Source: Roseovarius sp. THAF9
GTDB taxonomy: Bacteria > Pseudomonadota > Alphaproteobacteria > Rhodobacterales > Rhodobacteraceae
Direction of reading: 5' to 3'
Assembly: GCF_009363715.1 (NCBI RefSeq)
Contig: NZ_CP045404.1
Coordinates: 1,766,001-1,830,000, forward strand
DNA length: 64,000 bases
Positions 12,871 through 21,840 of this stretch are shown in pieces (position 1 is the stretch's first letter; the number at the start of each line of letters is the position of its first letter). The notes beneath the pieces were generated by a model. It was not told where the DNA came from and ran no database searches. It saw only the letters and a list, made by a program, of their open reading frames with translations. The position numbers and the translations under genes were made by a program.

Positions 12871-14235
12871 TCACACGGTTTCTCCGGCGTCCACTTCTGT
12901 TTCGGCCAGCCAGCCCGTCCAGGCTGCCTTGGCCCGGTCGGTATAGGCCTTGTAGCGGTCACGCCGGCCCCGGCGTCCGCCCTTGAGCCCGTCGACGGGT
13001 CGAAAGAGGCCGAAATTGACGTTCATCGGCTGAAACGTCTTCGGATCGGCCCCGCCGGTGATGTGGTGGATCAGCGCGCCCATGGCGGTGTCCTGCGGCG
13101 GTGCAGGGAGGGGGCGGCCCAGGATCTCTCCGGCGGCCAGACGCCCGGCCAAGAGGCCCATCGCGGCGGATTCGACATAGCCTTCGACGCCGGTGATCTG
13201 ACCGGCGAAGCGGATATGCGGCTTGGCACGCAGGCGCATCTGGTCATCCAGCAGCGTGGGCGAATTGAGAAACGTGTTGCGATGAATGCCACCCAGACGC
13301 GCGAAACTGGCATTCTCGAGCCCGGGAATCATTTTGAAAACATCTGTTTGCGCGCCGTACTTCATCTTGGTCTGAAAGCCGACGATGTTGTAGAGCGTCC
13401 CGAGCGCGTTGTCCCGGCGCAGTTGCACCACAGCCCAGGGCTTCACGCCCGGCTGGTGGGGATTGGTCAGGCCCACGGGCTTCATCGGGCCGTGCCGCAA
13501 CGTCTCGCGGCCGCGTTCGGCCATCACTTCGATCGGCAGGCAGCCGTCGAAATAGGTCGCCGTCTCGCCCTCGTGGAACTCGGTCTTGTCGGCGGCCAGC
13601 AGCGCGTCGATGAAGGCCTCGTACTGGTCCTTCGACATCGGGCAGTTGAGATAGGCGGTGCGCTCTTCCTCGGTTTCGCCCTTGTCGTACCGCGACTGCA
13701 TCCACGCCTGGGTCATGTCGATCGTGTCGTAATAGACGATGGGCGCGATGGCGTCGAAAAAGGCCAACCTGTCGGTGCCTGTCTCGGCCGCGATGGCGGC
13801 GCCCAGCCCTTGCGAGGTCAGCGGGCCGGTGGCAAAGATCCAGCGCCCGCTCTCGGGCAGGGTGGACACTTCACCTTCTTCGACCGTGACATTTGGATGC
13901 GCGCGCAGCCGGGCGGTGACGCCTTGGGAAAACGCTTCGCGGTCCACGGCCAGCGCGCCGCCCGCGGGCAGGCGGTGGGTCTCGGCCATTTCCATGATCA
14001 GCCCGCCCGCTTGGCGCATTTCCCAATGCAGGAGGCCCACGGCGTTCTGCTCGTCATCGTCCGAGCGAAAGGAGTTGGAGCAGACCATCTCGGCCAGGTC
14101 GCCGGTCTGGTGCGCGAAGGTGCCGACCTTGGGGCGCATCTCGTGGATGACCACGCGCACGCCCATGTTGGCGGCCTGCCATGCGGCCTCGGACCCGGCC
14201 ATGCCACCGCCGACGATATGAAGTGTCTCTGTCAT
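12871..14235 (-). CDS. trmFO: Methylenetetrahydrofolate-tRNA-(uracil-54-C5)-methyltransferase
   Basis: Folate- and FAD-dependent enzyme that makes T54 in the tRNA T-loop. The 454-residue protein begins with the dinucleotide-binding motif [14 protein letters not shown] and contains the conserved [16 protein letters not shown]-like region and [20 protein letters not shown]. Size and order match TrmFO. First gene of the trmFO-methyltransferase-gluQ set. Confidence 0.96.
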   Translation of the reverse strand: MTETLHIVGGGMAGSEAAWQAANMGVRVVIHEMRPKVGTFAHQTGDLAEMVCSNSFRSDDDEQNAVGLLHWEMRQAGGLIMEMAETHRLPAGGALAVDREAFSQGVTARLRAHPNVTVEEGEVSTLPESGRWIFATGPLTSQGLGAAIAAETGTDRLAFFDAIAPIVYYDTIDMTQAWMQSRYDKGETEEERTAYLNCPMSKDQYEAFIDALLAADKTEFHEGETATYFDGCLPIEVMAERGRETLRHGPMKPVGLTNPHQPGVKPWAVVQLRRDNALGTLYNIVGFQTKMKYGAQTDVFKMIPGLENASFARLGGIHRNTFLNSPTLLDDQMRLRAKPHIRFAGQITGVEGYVESAAMGLLAGRLAAGEILGRPLPAPPQDTAMGALIHHITGGADPKTFQPMNVNFGLFRPVDGLKGGRRGRRDRYKAYTDRAKAAWTGWLAETEVDAGETV

Positions 14236-14274
14236 GGCCCCGCATTTAAGGGGTCGAGGGCGGTTTGGAAAGGG

Positions 14275-15624
14275 TCAGCTGTCGCCGGGCAGCCCGGCCA
14301 CCGGCAAGCCCGAGGGCACGGCATCGGGCACGCCAAGGCGGCCCGTGCGCGAGACCGGGTCGGTCAGCGCATCGAGGAAATCGACAAGCGCGGTGATCTC
14401 CATGTTTGTCAGCGGCCTGCGGGGCAGGGTCGCGGCGGCATAGATGCTCAGCACCTCCGCCTCGTCACGCATCGCCGCCTCCAGCCCGGTCTCTTCCGCG
14501 CCAACGTTCGGCACAAAGGCCGCCGTCAGGCCGGGGTATTGCGCCAGCCCCGCGCCGGGGTCGGCATGATGCCGGATCATCGCCGCAAGATCACGATAGG
14601 CGCCGTTATGGCCATAGGGCGCGGTCAGCGCCACGTTGCGAAGCGACGGCGTGCGGAACTTATAGGCATCCGCAGGATCGCCCGTGATCGCTCCCAGCCC
14701 GATATCGGAATTGCCGTTGGCCCCGTGCCCCTTTCCCGGCCCGATCTGGGGCAGGCCAATGGCGTGAAAATCGTGGTCGGTTTGAAACGTGCCGGAATGG
14801 CAGGCGGCACAGCCCGCTTTGCCGTAGAACAGCGCCATGCCGCGCAGCTGATCGTTGCTCAGCGCCTCGTCCTGGCCCGACAGAAAGGCATCGAACGGGC
14901 TGTCGGTGGCGCGGAATTCGTAGCTGATGAAATCGGCAAGCACGGCGGCGATATGGGTGATGTGCAAAGGCTCGTTCGGGCCGATCAGCCACTCGAACCG
15001 GCGGCGGTACTCGGGGATGTCCCAGACCCGCTCGGTGATCTTCTGCCAGGCGCCGTCATAGCCCGCGATCCGCCCCTGCGCCACGGCGTCGGCGATGATG
15101 TTCTCGCCGGGGTGTCCGGCCATTTCGTCCACCGCGACCATCGGCAGCAGCGCCTGCGCGGCCAACAGGCTGATGGGGCGCTCCAGCAGGAGCTGCTCGG
15201 GGACGCTGATGCCGTAGCGTTCGGTCTTGCTGGCGATGACGCGGCCGTCATGGGTAAAGGCGGTGAATTCCGCCGCGCCCAGGTTGAACAGCGGCGGCGC
15301 GTTACGGGGCAGGCGTTTCGGCGCATTGTCGGCGGCCCGGGTGCGGGCAGGCCCAAGCCCCCGACCGCCCTCGCCAAGCGACAGCGACACGCCGTCGCCG
15401 CTGCCCATGTCGGGGTGGTGGCAGGTGGCACAGGCGATGTTGCGATTGCCCGACAGGATCGGGTCGAAGAACAGATCACGGCCCAGCAAAACCGACGTGG
15501 CCCCCGGTGTGGGAAACTCCGCGCGGTTTGCCGGGTCGGGCAGGTCAGCAGCCTCCGAAGGAATGGCCAGAGAGAGGCTGGCCAGGAGGGACCAGATGCC
15601 GAAAACCGCCACCCGAAATGTCAT
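14275..15624 (-). CDS. Di-haem cytochrome c peroxidase family protein (MauG/CCP-like), periplasmic
   Basis: 449 residues with a signal peptide (hydrophobic 5-22, cleavage near SEA-AD). Two c-type haem sites: CATCH at 65-69 and CAACH at 272-276. Conserved CCP features include TPSLRNVALTAPYGHNGA. Longer than classical CCP (about 330), nearer to the MauG-like group. Start chosen at the Met before the signal peptide; an upstream in-frame Met at 15777 has no signal character. Role may be peroxide detoxification or protein oxidation. No mau genes nearby. Confidence 0.85.
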   Translation of the reverse strand: MTFRVAVFGIWSLLASLSLAIPSEAADLPDPANRAEFPTPGATSVLLGRDLFFDPILSGNRNIACATCHHPDMGSGDGVSLSLGEGGRGLGPARTRAADNAPKRLPRNAPPLFNLGAAEFTAFTHDGRVIASKTERYGISVPEQLLLERPISLLAAQALLPMVAVDEMAGHPGENIIADAVAQGRIAGYDGAWQKITERVWDIPEYRRRFEWLIGPNEPLHITHIAAVLADFISYEFRATDSPFDAFLSGQDEALSNDQLRGMALFYGKAGCAACHSGTFQTDHDFHAIGLPQIGPGKGHGANGNSDIGLGAITGDPADAYKFRTPSLRNVALTAPYGHNGAYRDLAAMIRHHADPGAGLAQYPGLTAAFVPNVGAEETGLEAAMRDEAEVLSIYAAATLPRRPLTNMEITALVDFLDALTDPVSRTGRLGVPDAVPSGLPVAGLPGDS

Positions 15625-15795
15625 AGCGCCGCAATCATAGCGTCGTGTAACCCCACACGATGCCCCCACGTACGGGTGTAACGGACGGAATGTGGCGACA
15701 AAACGGCAATTGTGGAAATAGTGTGGCACGGTTTTGGAAACATTGCCGCCGAGGTGCGAACTGCGCGCGAAGGCCAAGTTTTTCTAGGAATTCGT

Positions 15796-15871
15796 GAGGT
15801 TGGCACAACGAATGTAAAATGAGATGCTGAAAAACGGACCGTAAGGCCCTACTTTGCGTTGCACCAACCTC
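15796..15871. repeat. Long inverted repeat in gene-free DNA
   Basis: GAGGTTGGCACAACG (15796-15810) and CGTTGCACCAACCTC (15857-15871) match 13 of 15 as reverse complements, enclosing 46 bases. As RNA this would form a long stem with a large loop. Confidence 0.6.
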
Positions 15872-15938
15872 GGCCCGATCATGACGCAATTGCGGCGACG
15901 ATAAACCGGCTGTTTCGGAACACAGATGACGCGTTTGG

Positions 15939-15954
15939 TTAACAATCGGTTAAC
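15939..15954. promoter_or_regulatory. Perfect CtrA box (TTAA-N7-TTAAC)
   Basis: TTAA at 15939-15942, seven bases, TTAAC at 15950-15954; exact consensus. No annotated gene starts within 250 bases on the plus strand; the nearest minus-strand start is the di-haem peroxidase at 15624. Confidence 0.6.
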
Positions 15955-16088
15955 GTGTTGGTTTGCGCATGGAAATCGCCCTCAGGTTGGCGCGCTGCGC
16001 AGTTCACAACGCCGCTCATCGGCCTAAAATTCTCGTTTAAATAGACGCGGATTGAAGTCCATACACCTCAGACGTGTCGACCGCCGCT

Positions 16089-16877
16089 TTAGTCCTGCTT
16101 CCACTCTGGCGGGCGCTTTTCGATGAATGCGCTGATGCCTTCCTCGGTGTCGCGCCACATCATGTTCTCGACCATGACCTCGCCGGTAAAGGCATAAGCG
16201 TCGTCCAGCCCCATTTCGAGTTGCTTGTAGAAGGCCTGTTTGCCGATCTTCACCGCCGCGCCCAGCTTGGCGGCGATGGTATGGGCCAGGTCGTCGCCGG
16301 CGGCTTGCAGCGCGTGATACGGCACCGCGCGGTTGATCAGGCCCAGTTCGATCGCGCGGTCGGTCTCGATGAACTCGCCGGTGGTCAGCATCTCGAACGC
16401 CTGCTTGCGCGGGATGTTGCGGCTGAGCGCGACCATGGGCGTGGAACAGAAAAGCCCGATATTTACCCCGTTGACGCCGAACCGCGTGCCCGTGGCCGCC
16501 ACGGCCAGGTCGCAGGTCGCCACAAGCTGGCAACCGGCCGCGGTGGCGATGCCGTGGGGCAGGGCGATGACCGGCTGGGGCAGGTCGCGGATCGTGCGCA
16601 TCAGCTTGCTGCACCGCGAGAAGAGATCGGCGAAATAGGCCTTGCCGCCATCCTCGGCCTGGCGCCCTTGGGTCATTTCCTTCAGGTCATGCCCGGCGCA
16701 GAACGCCTTGCCTTCGCCGGCCAGGGTCACGACGCGAATCGAATTGTCCTCCGCGATCTCGCCCAGCGTGGTCTGAAGCGCCTCCAACATGCCGTCGCTC
16801 AACGCGTTCAGTTTCTCGGGCTGGTTCATCGTCAGACGGGCGATGGCGCCGTCGTCTTGGCGTTCCAGGATTGTCAT
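16089..16877 (-). CDS. Enoyl-CoA hydratase/isomerase (crotonase) family protein
   Basis: 262 residues. Oxyanion-hole segments are visible: GKAFCAGHDLKEM and HGIATAAGCQLVATCDLAVA. The second glutamate/aspartate region reads FGVNGVNIGLFCSTPMVAL rather than the usual FGxPExxLG, so the classical general-acid Glu is absent; this matches the ECHDC3-like subgroup. Start is Met 16877 with an ideal AAGGAGG site. Divergent from the thioesterase gene, 56 bases apart. True substrate uncertain. Confidence 0.88.
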   Translation of the reverse strand: MTILERQDDGAIARLTMNQPEKLNALSDGMLEALQTTLGEIAEDNSIRVVTLAGEGKAFCAGHDLKEMTQGRQAEDGGKAYFADLFSRCSKLMRTIRDLPQPVIALPHGIATAAGCQLVATCDLAVAATGTRFGVNGVNIGLFCSTPMVALSRNIPRKQAFEMLTTGEFIETDRAIELGLINRAVPYHALQAAGDDLAHTIAAKLGAAVKIGKQAFYKQLEMGLDDAYAFTGEVMVENMMWRDTEEGISAFIEKRPPEWKQD

Positions 16878-16933
16878 CTTGATCCTCCTTGGGGCTTGTG
16901 CCTTCTTACGCCGGCACGCGCACGGAGGAAAGC

Positions 16934-17356
16934 ATGCCGCTGAAACTGAATGCAACCGATCTGATGGCCTATATCGACGAGGTCTTCCCGCAGGTGAAAG
17001 GCGACTTCACCATCGACAGCCTGGAGGAAATGGCGCTGCGCGTGCGCCTGAACGTCGAAGAGCGTCACCTGCGCCCGGGCGGCACGGTGTCGGGCCCGTC
17101 GATATTCGCGCTGGCGGATGTGGCGGTCTACATGGCGGTCCTGTCGATGACCGGACGCGAGGCGCTGGCGGTCACGACAAGCTGCTCCATCGACTTCATG
17201 CGCAAACCCGCCGCCAACACGGACCTCATTGCCGACTGCCGGTTGCTGAAACTGGGGCGCGTTCTGGCCGTGGGCGACGTGCTGATCTTCTCGCACGGGT
17301 TCGACCAGCCGGTGGCGCGGGCCAGCCTGACCTATTCGATTCCGCCCAAGGCATGA
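16934..17356 (+). CDS. PaaI-type hotdog thioesterase
   Basis: 140-residue hotdog-fold acyl-CoA thioesterase. Conserved parts are RHLRPGGTVSGPSIFALADV (with the active-site acidic residue in the long helix) and the C-terminal RASLTYSIP. Start at 16934 follows GGAGGAAA; an upstream Met at 16889 has no such site. Divergent from the crotonase, suggesting related acyl-CoA chemistry. Substrate not predictable. Confidence 0.85.
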   Translation: MPLKLNATDLMAYIDEVFPQVKGDFTIDSLEEMALRVRLNVEERHLRPGGTVSGPSIFALADVAVYMAVLSMTGREALAVTTSCSIDFMRKPAANTDLIADCRLLKLGRVLAVGDVLIFSHGFDQPVARASLTYSIPPKA

Positions 17357-17383
17357 AAAAAGGGCCGGGATTGTACCCGGCCC
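17356..17383 (-). terminator. Rho-independent terminator of the DUF1127 gene
   Basis: Stem GGGCCGGG / CCCGGCCC with a six-base loop; on the minus strand it is followed by six T residues (A run 17356-17361). It overlaps the thioesterase stop codon. Confidence 0.8.
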
Positions 17384-17411
17384 AGTGGGAAGAGATCCGT
17401 ATCGGGGACGA

Positions 17412-17645
17412 TTACGGTCTCCAAAAGGGTTTGCGCGCTTCCATGTCGGCCTCGCGCGGGCTGAGGCCGATATCGCGGAGCATGTGGTCGTCCAGCCGCG
17501 ACAGGTGTCCCCTTGTCTTTCGGCGTTGCGTCCACAGGACACAGGCCCAGGCCAGCTTTACCGCGATCAGCGACAGGACGGGCAGGGTGGTGCGGGCGGA
17601 AAGCCCCTCGAGTGCCGTGCGGTCGGTGCGGGTGAAACTGGTCAT
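17412..17645 (-). CDS. DUF1127 small basic protein
   Basis: 77 residues. The C-terminal DUF1127 motif is clear (LSRLDDHMLRDIGLSPREAD), preceded by one hydrophobic segment (LPVLSLIAVKLAWACVLW). DUF1127 proteins in alphaproteobacteria act in phosphate and carbon metabolism, in some cases by binding RNA. Start at 17645 follows AAAGGA. Divergent from the MocR regulator with an operator-like region between. Confidence 0.85.
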   Translation of the reverse strand: MTSFTRTDRTALEGLSARTTLPVLSLIAVKLAWACVLWTQRRKTRGHLSRLDDHMLRDIGLSPREADMEARKPFWRP

Positions 17646-17668
17646 GGCGTATCCTTTCCTGATAAATT

Positions 17669-17683
17669 GTATTGACACAATAC
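17669..17683. promoter_or_regulatory. Operator-like inverted repeat between DUF1127 and MocR genes
   Basis: GTATTG ACA CAATAC, a perfect 6-3-6 inverted repeat. Further ATTGT/ACAAT half-sites surround it at 17667, 17696 and 17718. The repeat overlaps the -35 box of the MocR promoter. Confidence 0.55.
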
Positions 17684-17700
17684 TGTGTGCTTGCCACAAT
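17672..17700 (+). promoter_or_regulatory. Sigma-70-type promoter of the MocR gene
   Basis: TTGACA (17672-17677), 17-base spacer, CACAAT (17695-17700). The MocR start is 46 bases further on. The operator overlaps the -35 box, suggesting autoregulation. Confidence 0.55.
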
Positions 17701-17745
17701 TAAGGGATACATTGCGAGATTGTTCGAATCCACGGAAATATTGTC

Positions 17746-19158
17746 ATGGGTACAAATTGGCAGCCTGAGCTGACCGACACCGCCGCGCCCAAGTACAAGG
17801 CGCTGATGCAGGCGATCCGCACCGGTATCGACAATCACAGCCTTGCGCCGGGCGACAAGCTGCCCCCCGTGCGTGACCTTGCGTGGCGGCTCGGGATCAC
17901 GCCGGGCACCGTGGCGCGGGCCTATTCGGGCCTGACGGATGACGGTACGCTGGTGGCCGAAGTCGGGCGCGGCACCTTCGTCGCCGAGCCCAAGAGCGTT
18001 TCTCATGACGACCTGATCCCGATCGAGGCCGACAGTATCGAGCACAATTCGGATGGCGACGGCTACGCGGTCAACATGATCTCGCCGCACCTGCCGAGCG
18101 TGGGGCAGGCGCGCCTGATCCGACAGCTTATGGCGCAGATCGCCGAGGATCCGCCTTCGGGCGTGATGCATTATCCCAGCCGCCGCAACATGCAGCCCGC
18201 CCGCGCCGCGGCGGCGGCATTTCTGTTGCGGGCGCCTTTGGGCCGGTTCACCGAAGACGACGTGGTGCTAGCCCATGGCGGGCAGAACGCCATCATCCTG
18301 ATCATGCAGACGATTCTGTGTGGACGCCGCCCCACCGTACTGGTCGAAGAACTGTGCTATCCGGGTTTTCGCCGCGCCGCCGACCTGATGCGGGCCGAGG
18401 TGATCCCGGTGGCGATGGATGACCACGGCCTGCGCCCCGACGCGCTTGAGGCCGCCGCCACGAAACACCAGGCGCAGATGCTGTTCACCTCGGCCGAGGT
18501 CCACAACCCAACCTGTCTTTTCACCCCGGCCGAGCGCCGCGACGAGGTCGTCGAGGTCGCCCGCCGCTGCGATCTTCAGATCCTCGAGGACGATTGTTAC
18601 CGCATCGGCCCGTCGCAGGCCCCGGCCTACAGGATGCTGGCCCCCGAACGCGGCTGGTACGTCGCTTCGCTGTCGAAATCCCTGACGCCCGCGCTGCGCG
18701 TCGGCTTCGCACTGGCGCCCGAAGGGCAGTCGATGGCGCTGCGAAGGGCGGCGGAATCTTCGTTTTTCGGACTGGCCACGCCAATCTCGGACCTGATCGC
18801 GGCGCTGTTGACGCATGACCGGCTTGACGAGTTGATGAATGCCGTGCGCACGCGGTCGGGCGACTACATCCAGGCCGCGCTGAACGTGCTGGGCGGGCAC
18901 GATGTGAAATGGCGAAAGGACGTGCCGTTCCTGTGGCTGACCCTGCCGCCGGGCTGGCGCACCTCCGCCTTTTGCCAGGCGGCGGCGGAGCAGGGCGTGC
19001 AGGTCCGCTCGGCCGAGGATTTCGCCAGCCGCGACGCAGCCTCGCCCCATGCCGTGCGCATGGCCGTGAACGCGGGCGTCAGCCTGGCCAGTTACGAGGC
19101 CGCGATGCAGCGCCTGCGCCGCCTTCTGGACAACCCGCCCGAGGGCATCGGCGTCTGA
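17746..19158 (+). CDS. MocR-type regulator: GntR helix-turn-helix fused to aminotransferase domain
   Basis: 470 residues. An N-terminal GntR winged helix (about 15-80: GDKLPPVRDLAWRLGITPGTVARAYSGL) is followed by a fold-type I PLP aminotransferase domain. The PLP lysine is Lys311 in SLSKSLTPALRVGF. MocR proteins sense PLP, amines or amino acids and usually control a neighbouring gene; the divergent DUF1127 gene is the obvious local target. The effector cannot be told. Confidence 0.92.
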   Translation: MGTNWQPELTDTAAPKYKALMQAIRTGIDNHSLAPGDKLPPVRDLAWRLGITPGTVARAYSGLTDDGTLVAEVGRGTFVAEPKSVSHDDLIPIEADSIEHNSDGDGYAVNMISPHLPSVGQARLIRQLMAQIAEDPPSGVMHYPSRRNMQPARAAAAAFLLRAPLGRFTEDDVVLAHGGQNAIILIMQTILCGRRPTVLVEELCYPGFRRAADLMRAEVIPVAMDDHGLRPDALEAAATKHQAQMLFTSAEVHNPTCLFTPAERRDEVVEVARRCDLQILEDDCYRIGPSQAPAYRMLAPERGWYVASLSKSLTPALRVGFALAPEGQSMALRRAAESSFFGLATPISDLIAALLTHDRLDELMNAVRTRSGDYIQAALNVLGGHDVKWRKDVPFLWLTLPPGWRTSAFCQAAAEQGVQVRSAEDFASRDAASPHAVRMAVNAGVSLASYEAAMQRLRRLLDNPPEGIGV

Positions 19159-19165
19159 GCGCGGG

Positions 19166-20224
19166 CTAGAGCAGTCCGCCCGCGCCCCACGCGAGGCCGA
19201 ACCCGATCACCAACGCGCTGAGGGCGGCGGCATAGGCCATCAGCTTTATTTTACACAAGGGACGCTCGCCGTAGGTACGCCCGTTGATCCCCGAGACGAC
19301 GACCTTCTGCGCCTTGCCGTCATAGACGTAATGCAGAATCCAAACCGGCAGCAGGATGCGCCGGTAATGGATGCCCGTCGTGTCGGTGCGATAGCGTATG
19401 TCATGCACCCCGCGCTTGTTGATATGCCGCTTGATCCGGTTGCGGATCAGCAGCCGCTTGTCGCGGGCGTTGGCGTCCAGCCCCTGCGCCACGGTCTGAT
19501 GGTGGCGCTCGGCCGCGAACCCGGCCAGGTAGCCTGCACTATAGGGGCGCAGGCGGTCGGGGTAGAACTCGTGAAGGATGCCGTCGCGGATCAGCGGTGT
19601 CACATGGGTCGAGGCCGGCACCAGCAGGTCATCGAAGGCGATGTTCATCGCCCCGCCGGTGGAATGCGTGCGCCGGTTCTTGCCGGACCCGGTGGTGTAC
19701 TTGGCCCAGTATTGAATGGCCTCCTTGCTGTCGAGGGTCCAGAACGGCGCGTAAAGCCCGCTGAAATACCCGTCTTCGACATGCGCCGACAGGTCTGACG
19801 GCGCGGCGATCCGCGCGCGCACCCAGTCCCGCGCATTGGCCCTGGCCGTCTCCAGCGTGACGCGAAAGGGGATCAACGCCATCGTGTCGAACCCCATGTC
19901 AGGGTCGGCCAGAACCACCGGCCCGTCGCAATAGGGACACCGCTCGGACAGGGCCGGGTCGGTGAAGATCACGTGCCCGCCGCATGTCTGACAGCTGTGC
20001 TCCATCAGGTCCGGGCGGCTTTTCGGCTCTTCGGTGGGCACGTCCGGGTCATAGCCGAACTCGGTCTGCGCCAGGTGGTCGTCGGGCGTGTCGAGCGACC
20101 GCACATTTCCGCAACTGTCGCAGCGCAGCCCCTCGGCCTCGGCGCTGTACCGGCACTGCCCGGCGCAGTCGGGACATTGCAGCGCGGCCTGTATCGCCTG
20201 TGCGCCGGGAACCGGGCCCGCCAT
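19166..20224 (-). CDS. Double zinc-ribbon membrane-anchored protein, unknown role
   Basis: 352 residues. Two rubredoxin-like ribbons at the N-terminus (CPDCAGQCRY...LRCDSCG and CQTCGG...RCPYCDG), a central region with YFSGLYAPFWTLDSKEA, and one or two C-terminal membrane spans (KLMAYAAALSALVIGFGLAW). Homologues are often annotated as TFIIB-type zinc finger or primosomal protein N'-like, on the ribbons only. The start overlaps the preceding stop by one base (TGATG). Function not established. Confidence 0.75.
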   Translation of the reverse strand: MAGPVPGAQAIQAALQCPDCAGQCRYSAEAEGLRCDSCGNVRSLDTPDDHLAQTEFGYDPDVPTEEPKSRPDLMEHSCQTCGGHVIFTDPALSERCPYCDGPVVLADPDMGFDTMALIPFRVTLETARANARDWVRARIAAPSDLSAHVEDGYFSGLYAPFWTLDSKEAIQYWAKYTTGSGKNRRTHSTGGAMNIAFDDLLVPASTHVTPLIRDGILHEFYPDRLRPYSAGYLAGFAAERHHQTVAQGLDANARDKRLLIRNRIKRHINKRGVHDIRYRTDTTGIHYRRILLPVWILHYVYDGKAQKVVVSGINGRTYGERPLCKIKLMAYAAALSALVIGFGLAWGAGGLL

Positions 20225-20547
20225 CAGTCCGACTCCGCGATCGCCGCCGCGATCTCCAGCAGGATGCGCAGCCGCAGCCACGCGCGGTCCATGGCGCCGG
20301 CCAGGTCCTCGGTTGCCCACCAGTCGCCGATCACCGTGGCTACGAACCACACCGCCATGACCCAGAACGCCACCAGCGACCAGCCGGCAATGCCGCGGAT
20401 GAATCCGGCCGAGCCGTGCTTCAGTTCATGCTTGGCCTCGTAGACCTTGATGATCTTGGCCACCTGCGCCATGCCAAGCGCCGTGGACAGTGCCAGCAGC
20501 AGCAGCGCGGCAAGGGGCGGGCCGGGGAAGTGAATCAGGCTTTCCAT
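20224..20547 (-). CDS. Small membrane protein coupled to the zinc-ribbon gene
   Basis: 107 residues with two predicted spans (PLAALLLLALSTALGMAQV and SLVAFWVMAVWFVATVIG) separated by a basic cytoplasmic loop, and a C-terminal amphipathic tail. No family recognised. The stop overlaps the next start (TGATG), so the pair is translationally coupled and may form one membrane complex. No clear ribosome site before the ATG. Confidence 0.65.
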   Translation of the reverse strand: MESLIHFPGPPLAALLLLALSTALGMAQVAKIIKVYEAKHELKHGSAGFIRGIAGWSLVAFWVMAVWFVATVIGDWWATEDLAGAMDRAWLRLRILLEIAAAIAESD

Positions 20548-20613
20548 GTGAGGTAAAATAATACCTAAATAACAAGTCTTTGTTTGTGAAAGAAAATAAC
20601 GCGCATTTCCTGC

Positions 20614-20641
20614 TTGAACTGTGCATCGGAGCCTATATAAC
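20614..20641 (+). promoter_or_regulatory. Promoter of rplM-rpsI
   Basis: TTGAAC (20614-20619), 16-base spacer, TATAAC (20636-20641), within an AT-rich stretch 45-72 bases before rplM. Confidence 0.6.
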
Positions 20642-20685
20642 CCCGCAATCCGAATTATGACCCTCTGACCCTTGGGGACAAGACC

Positions 20686-21144
20686 ATGAAAACCTTTTCT
20701 GCAAAACCGGCAGATATCGACAAGAAGTGGATCGTGATCGACGCCGACGGCATCGTTCTGGGCCGCCTTGCGTCGATCGTTGCCACGCGCCTGCGTGGCA
20801 AGCACAAGCCCAGCTTCACACCAAGCCAGGACATGGGTGACAACGTCATCATCATCAATGCCGACAAGGTGCAGCTGACCGGCAAGAAGCGCGAAAAACC
20901 CAACTACTGGCACACCGGCCACCCGGGCGGGATCAAGTCGCGCACCACGGCGGAGATCCTTGAAGGCGCCCACCCCGAGCGGGTCGTCATGCAGGCCGTC
21001 AAGCGCATGCTGCCGTCGAACCGCCTTGCACGCCGCCAGATGACCAATCTGCGCGTCTACGCCGGCACCGAGCATCCGCACGAGGCGCAAAGCCCCGAAG
21101 CGCTGGATGTGAAATCCATGAACAAGAAAAACACGCGGGTGTAA
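20686..21144 (+). CDS. rplM: 50S ribosomal protein L13
   Basis: 152 residues with the L13 signatures [36 protein letters not shown] and GMLP-like [13 protein letters not shown]. It is paired with rpsI five bases downstream, the universal bacterial order. Confidence 0.98.
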   Translation: MKTFSAKPADIDKKWIVIDADGIVLGRLASIVATRLRGKHKPSFTPSQDMGDNVIIINADKVQLTGKKREKPNYWHTGHPGGIKSRTTAEILEGAHPERVVMQAVKRMLPSNRLARRQMTNLRVYAGTEHPHEAQSPEALDVKSMNKKNTRV

Positions 21145-21149
21145 GAGAC

Positions 21150-21647
21150 ATGGCTGACGAAATCAAAACACTCGACGGTCTCGAAGCGGCCGTCACCGAT
21201 GATATCGGCGGTGTACAGGGCATGCCCGAGGAAACGCCGCGCGAGCCCGTCCGCGACGATCTGGGCCGTTCCTACGCCACCGGCAAGCGCAAGGACGCGG
21301 TCGCCCGCGTCTGGATCAAACCCGGCTCGGGCAAGGTCTCGGTCAACGGCAAGGAAATGAACAAGTACTTCGCCCGTCCGGTGCTGCAGATGATCCTGCG
21401 CCAGCCGTTCACGGTGGCCGGTGTCGAAGACCAGTTCGACGTGCAGGCCACCGTCAAGGGCGGCGGTCTGTCGGGCCAGGCCGGTGCGGTCAAGCACGGC
21501 ATCTCCAAGGCGCTGCAGCTTTATGATCCCAGCTTGCGCGGTGCGCTGAAAGCGGCAGGCTTCCTGACCCGCGACAGCCGCGTCGTTGAGCGCAAGAAAT
21601 ACGGCCGCGCCAAGGCCCGCAAGAGCTTCCAGTTCTCCAAGCGTTAA
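21150..21647 (+). CDS. rpsI: 30S ribosomal protein S9
   Basis: 165 residues. The S9 core starts near [20 protein letters not shown] and ends with the conserved basic [17 protein letters not shown], whose tail reaches the ribosomal P site. An acidic N-terminal extension of about 40 residues ([17 protein letters not shown]...) precedes the core, as is common in Rhodobacterales. Co-transcribed with rplM and followed by a strong terminator. Confidence 0.98.
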   Translation: MADEIKTLDGLEAAVTDDIGGVQGMPEETPREPVRDDLGRSYATGKRKDAVARVWIKPGSGKVSVNGKEMNKYFARPVLQMILRQPFTVAGVEDQFDVQATVKGGGLSGQAGAVKHGISKALQLYDPSLRGALKAAGFLTRDSRVVERKKYGRAKARKSFQFSKR

Positions 21648-21670
21648 GCTTTGGGTTCAGGATTTCGGGA

Positions 21671-21698
21671 AGGGCCGTCCGGTTGGGCGGCCCTTTTT
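21671..21698 (+). terminator. Rho-independent terminator of rplM-rpsI
   Basis: Ten-pair stem AGGGCCGTCC / GGGCGGCCCT with GGTT loop, then T run to 21698. Confidence 0.85.
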
Positions 21699-21750
21699 CC
21701 GTGCGGAACATGTCTTTCCATAATGAGCGCCTTTGGCGCGCCGTATCGGT

Positions 21751-21840
21751 TCGATTGGGGGGCAGCCCCCAAACGAAGCTCGAATTGGGGGCCAGCCCCC
21801 AAACGAAGCTCGAATTGGGGGCCAGCCCCCAAACCCCCGG
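21751..21840 (+). repeat. Three tandem 30-bp units, each with a G5/C5 hairpin
   Basis: Units at 21751, 21781 and 21811. Each contains TTGGGGGCCAGCCCCCAA (first unit with one substitution); the first two share AACGAAGCT. The third runs directly into the dispersed GGGATATTTTTGG element. Confidence 0.85.

Larger units (their letters stand above)
15625..16088. other. Gene-free interval with inverted repeat and CtrA box
   Basis: 464 bases without a supportable ORF. It contains a long-range inverted repeat (15796-15871) and a perfect CtrA-type site (15939-15954), both listed separately. A 23-codon ORF at 15969-16040 follows the CtrA box, but it lacks a ribosome site. Confidence 0.6.

Noticed and set aside
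13063..15681. 872-codon open frame on the plus strand opposite trmFO and the peroxidase
   Set aside because: It is antisense to two well-supported genes, rich in His/Arg/Gly/Gln as expected for the shadow of GC-rich codons, and has no recognisable domain.
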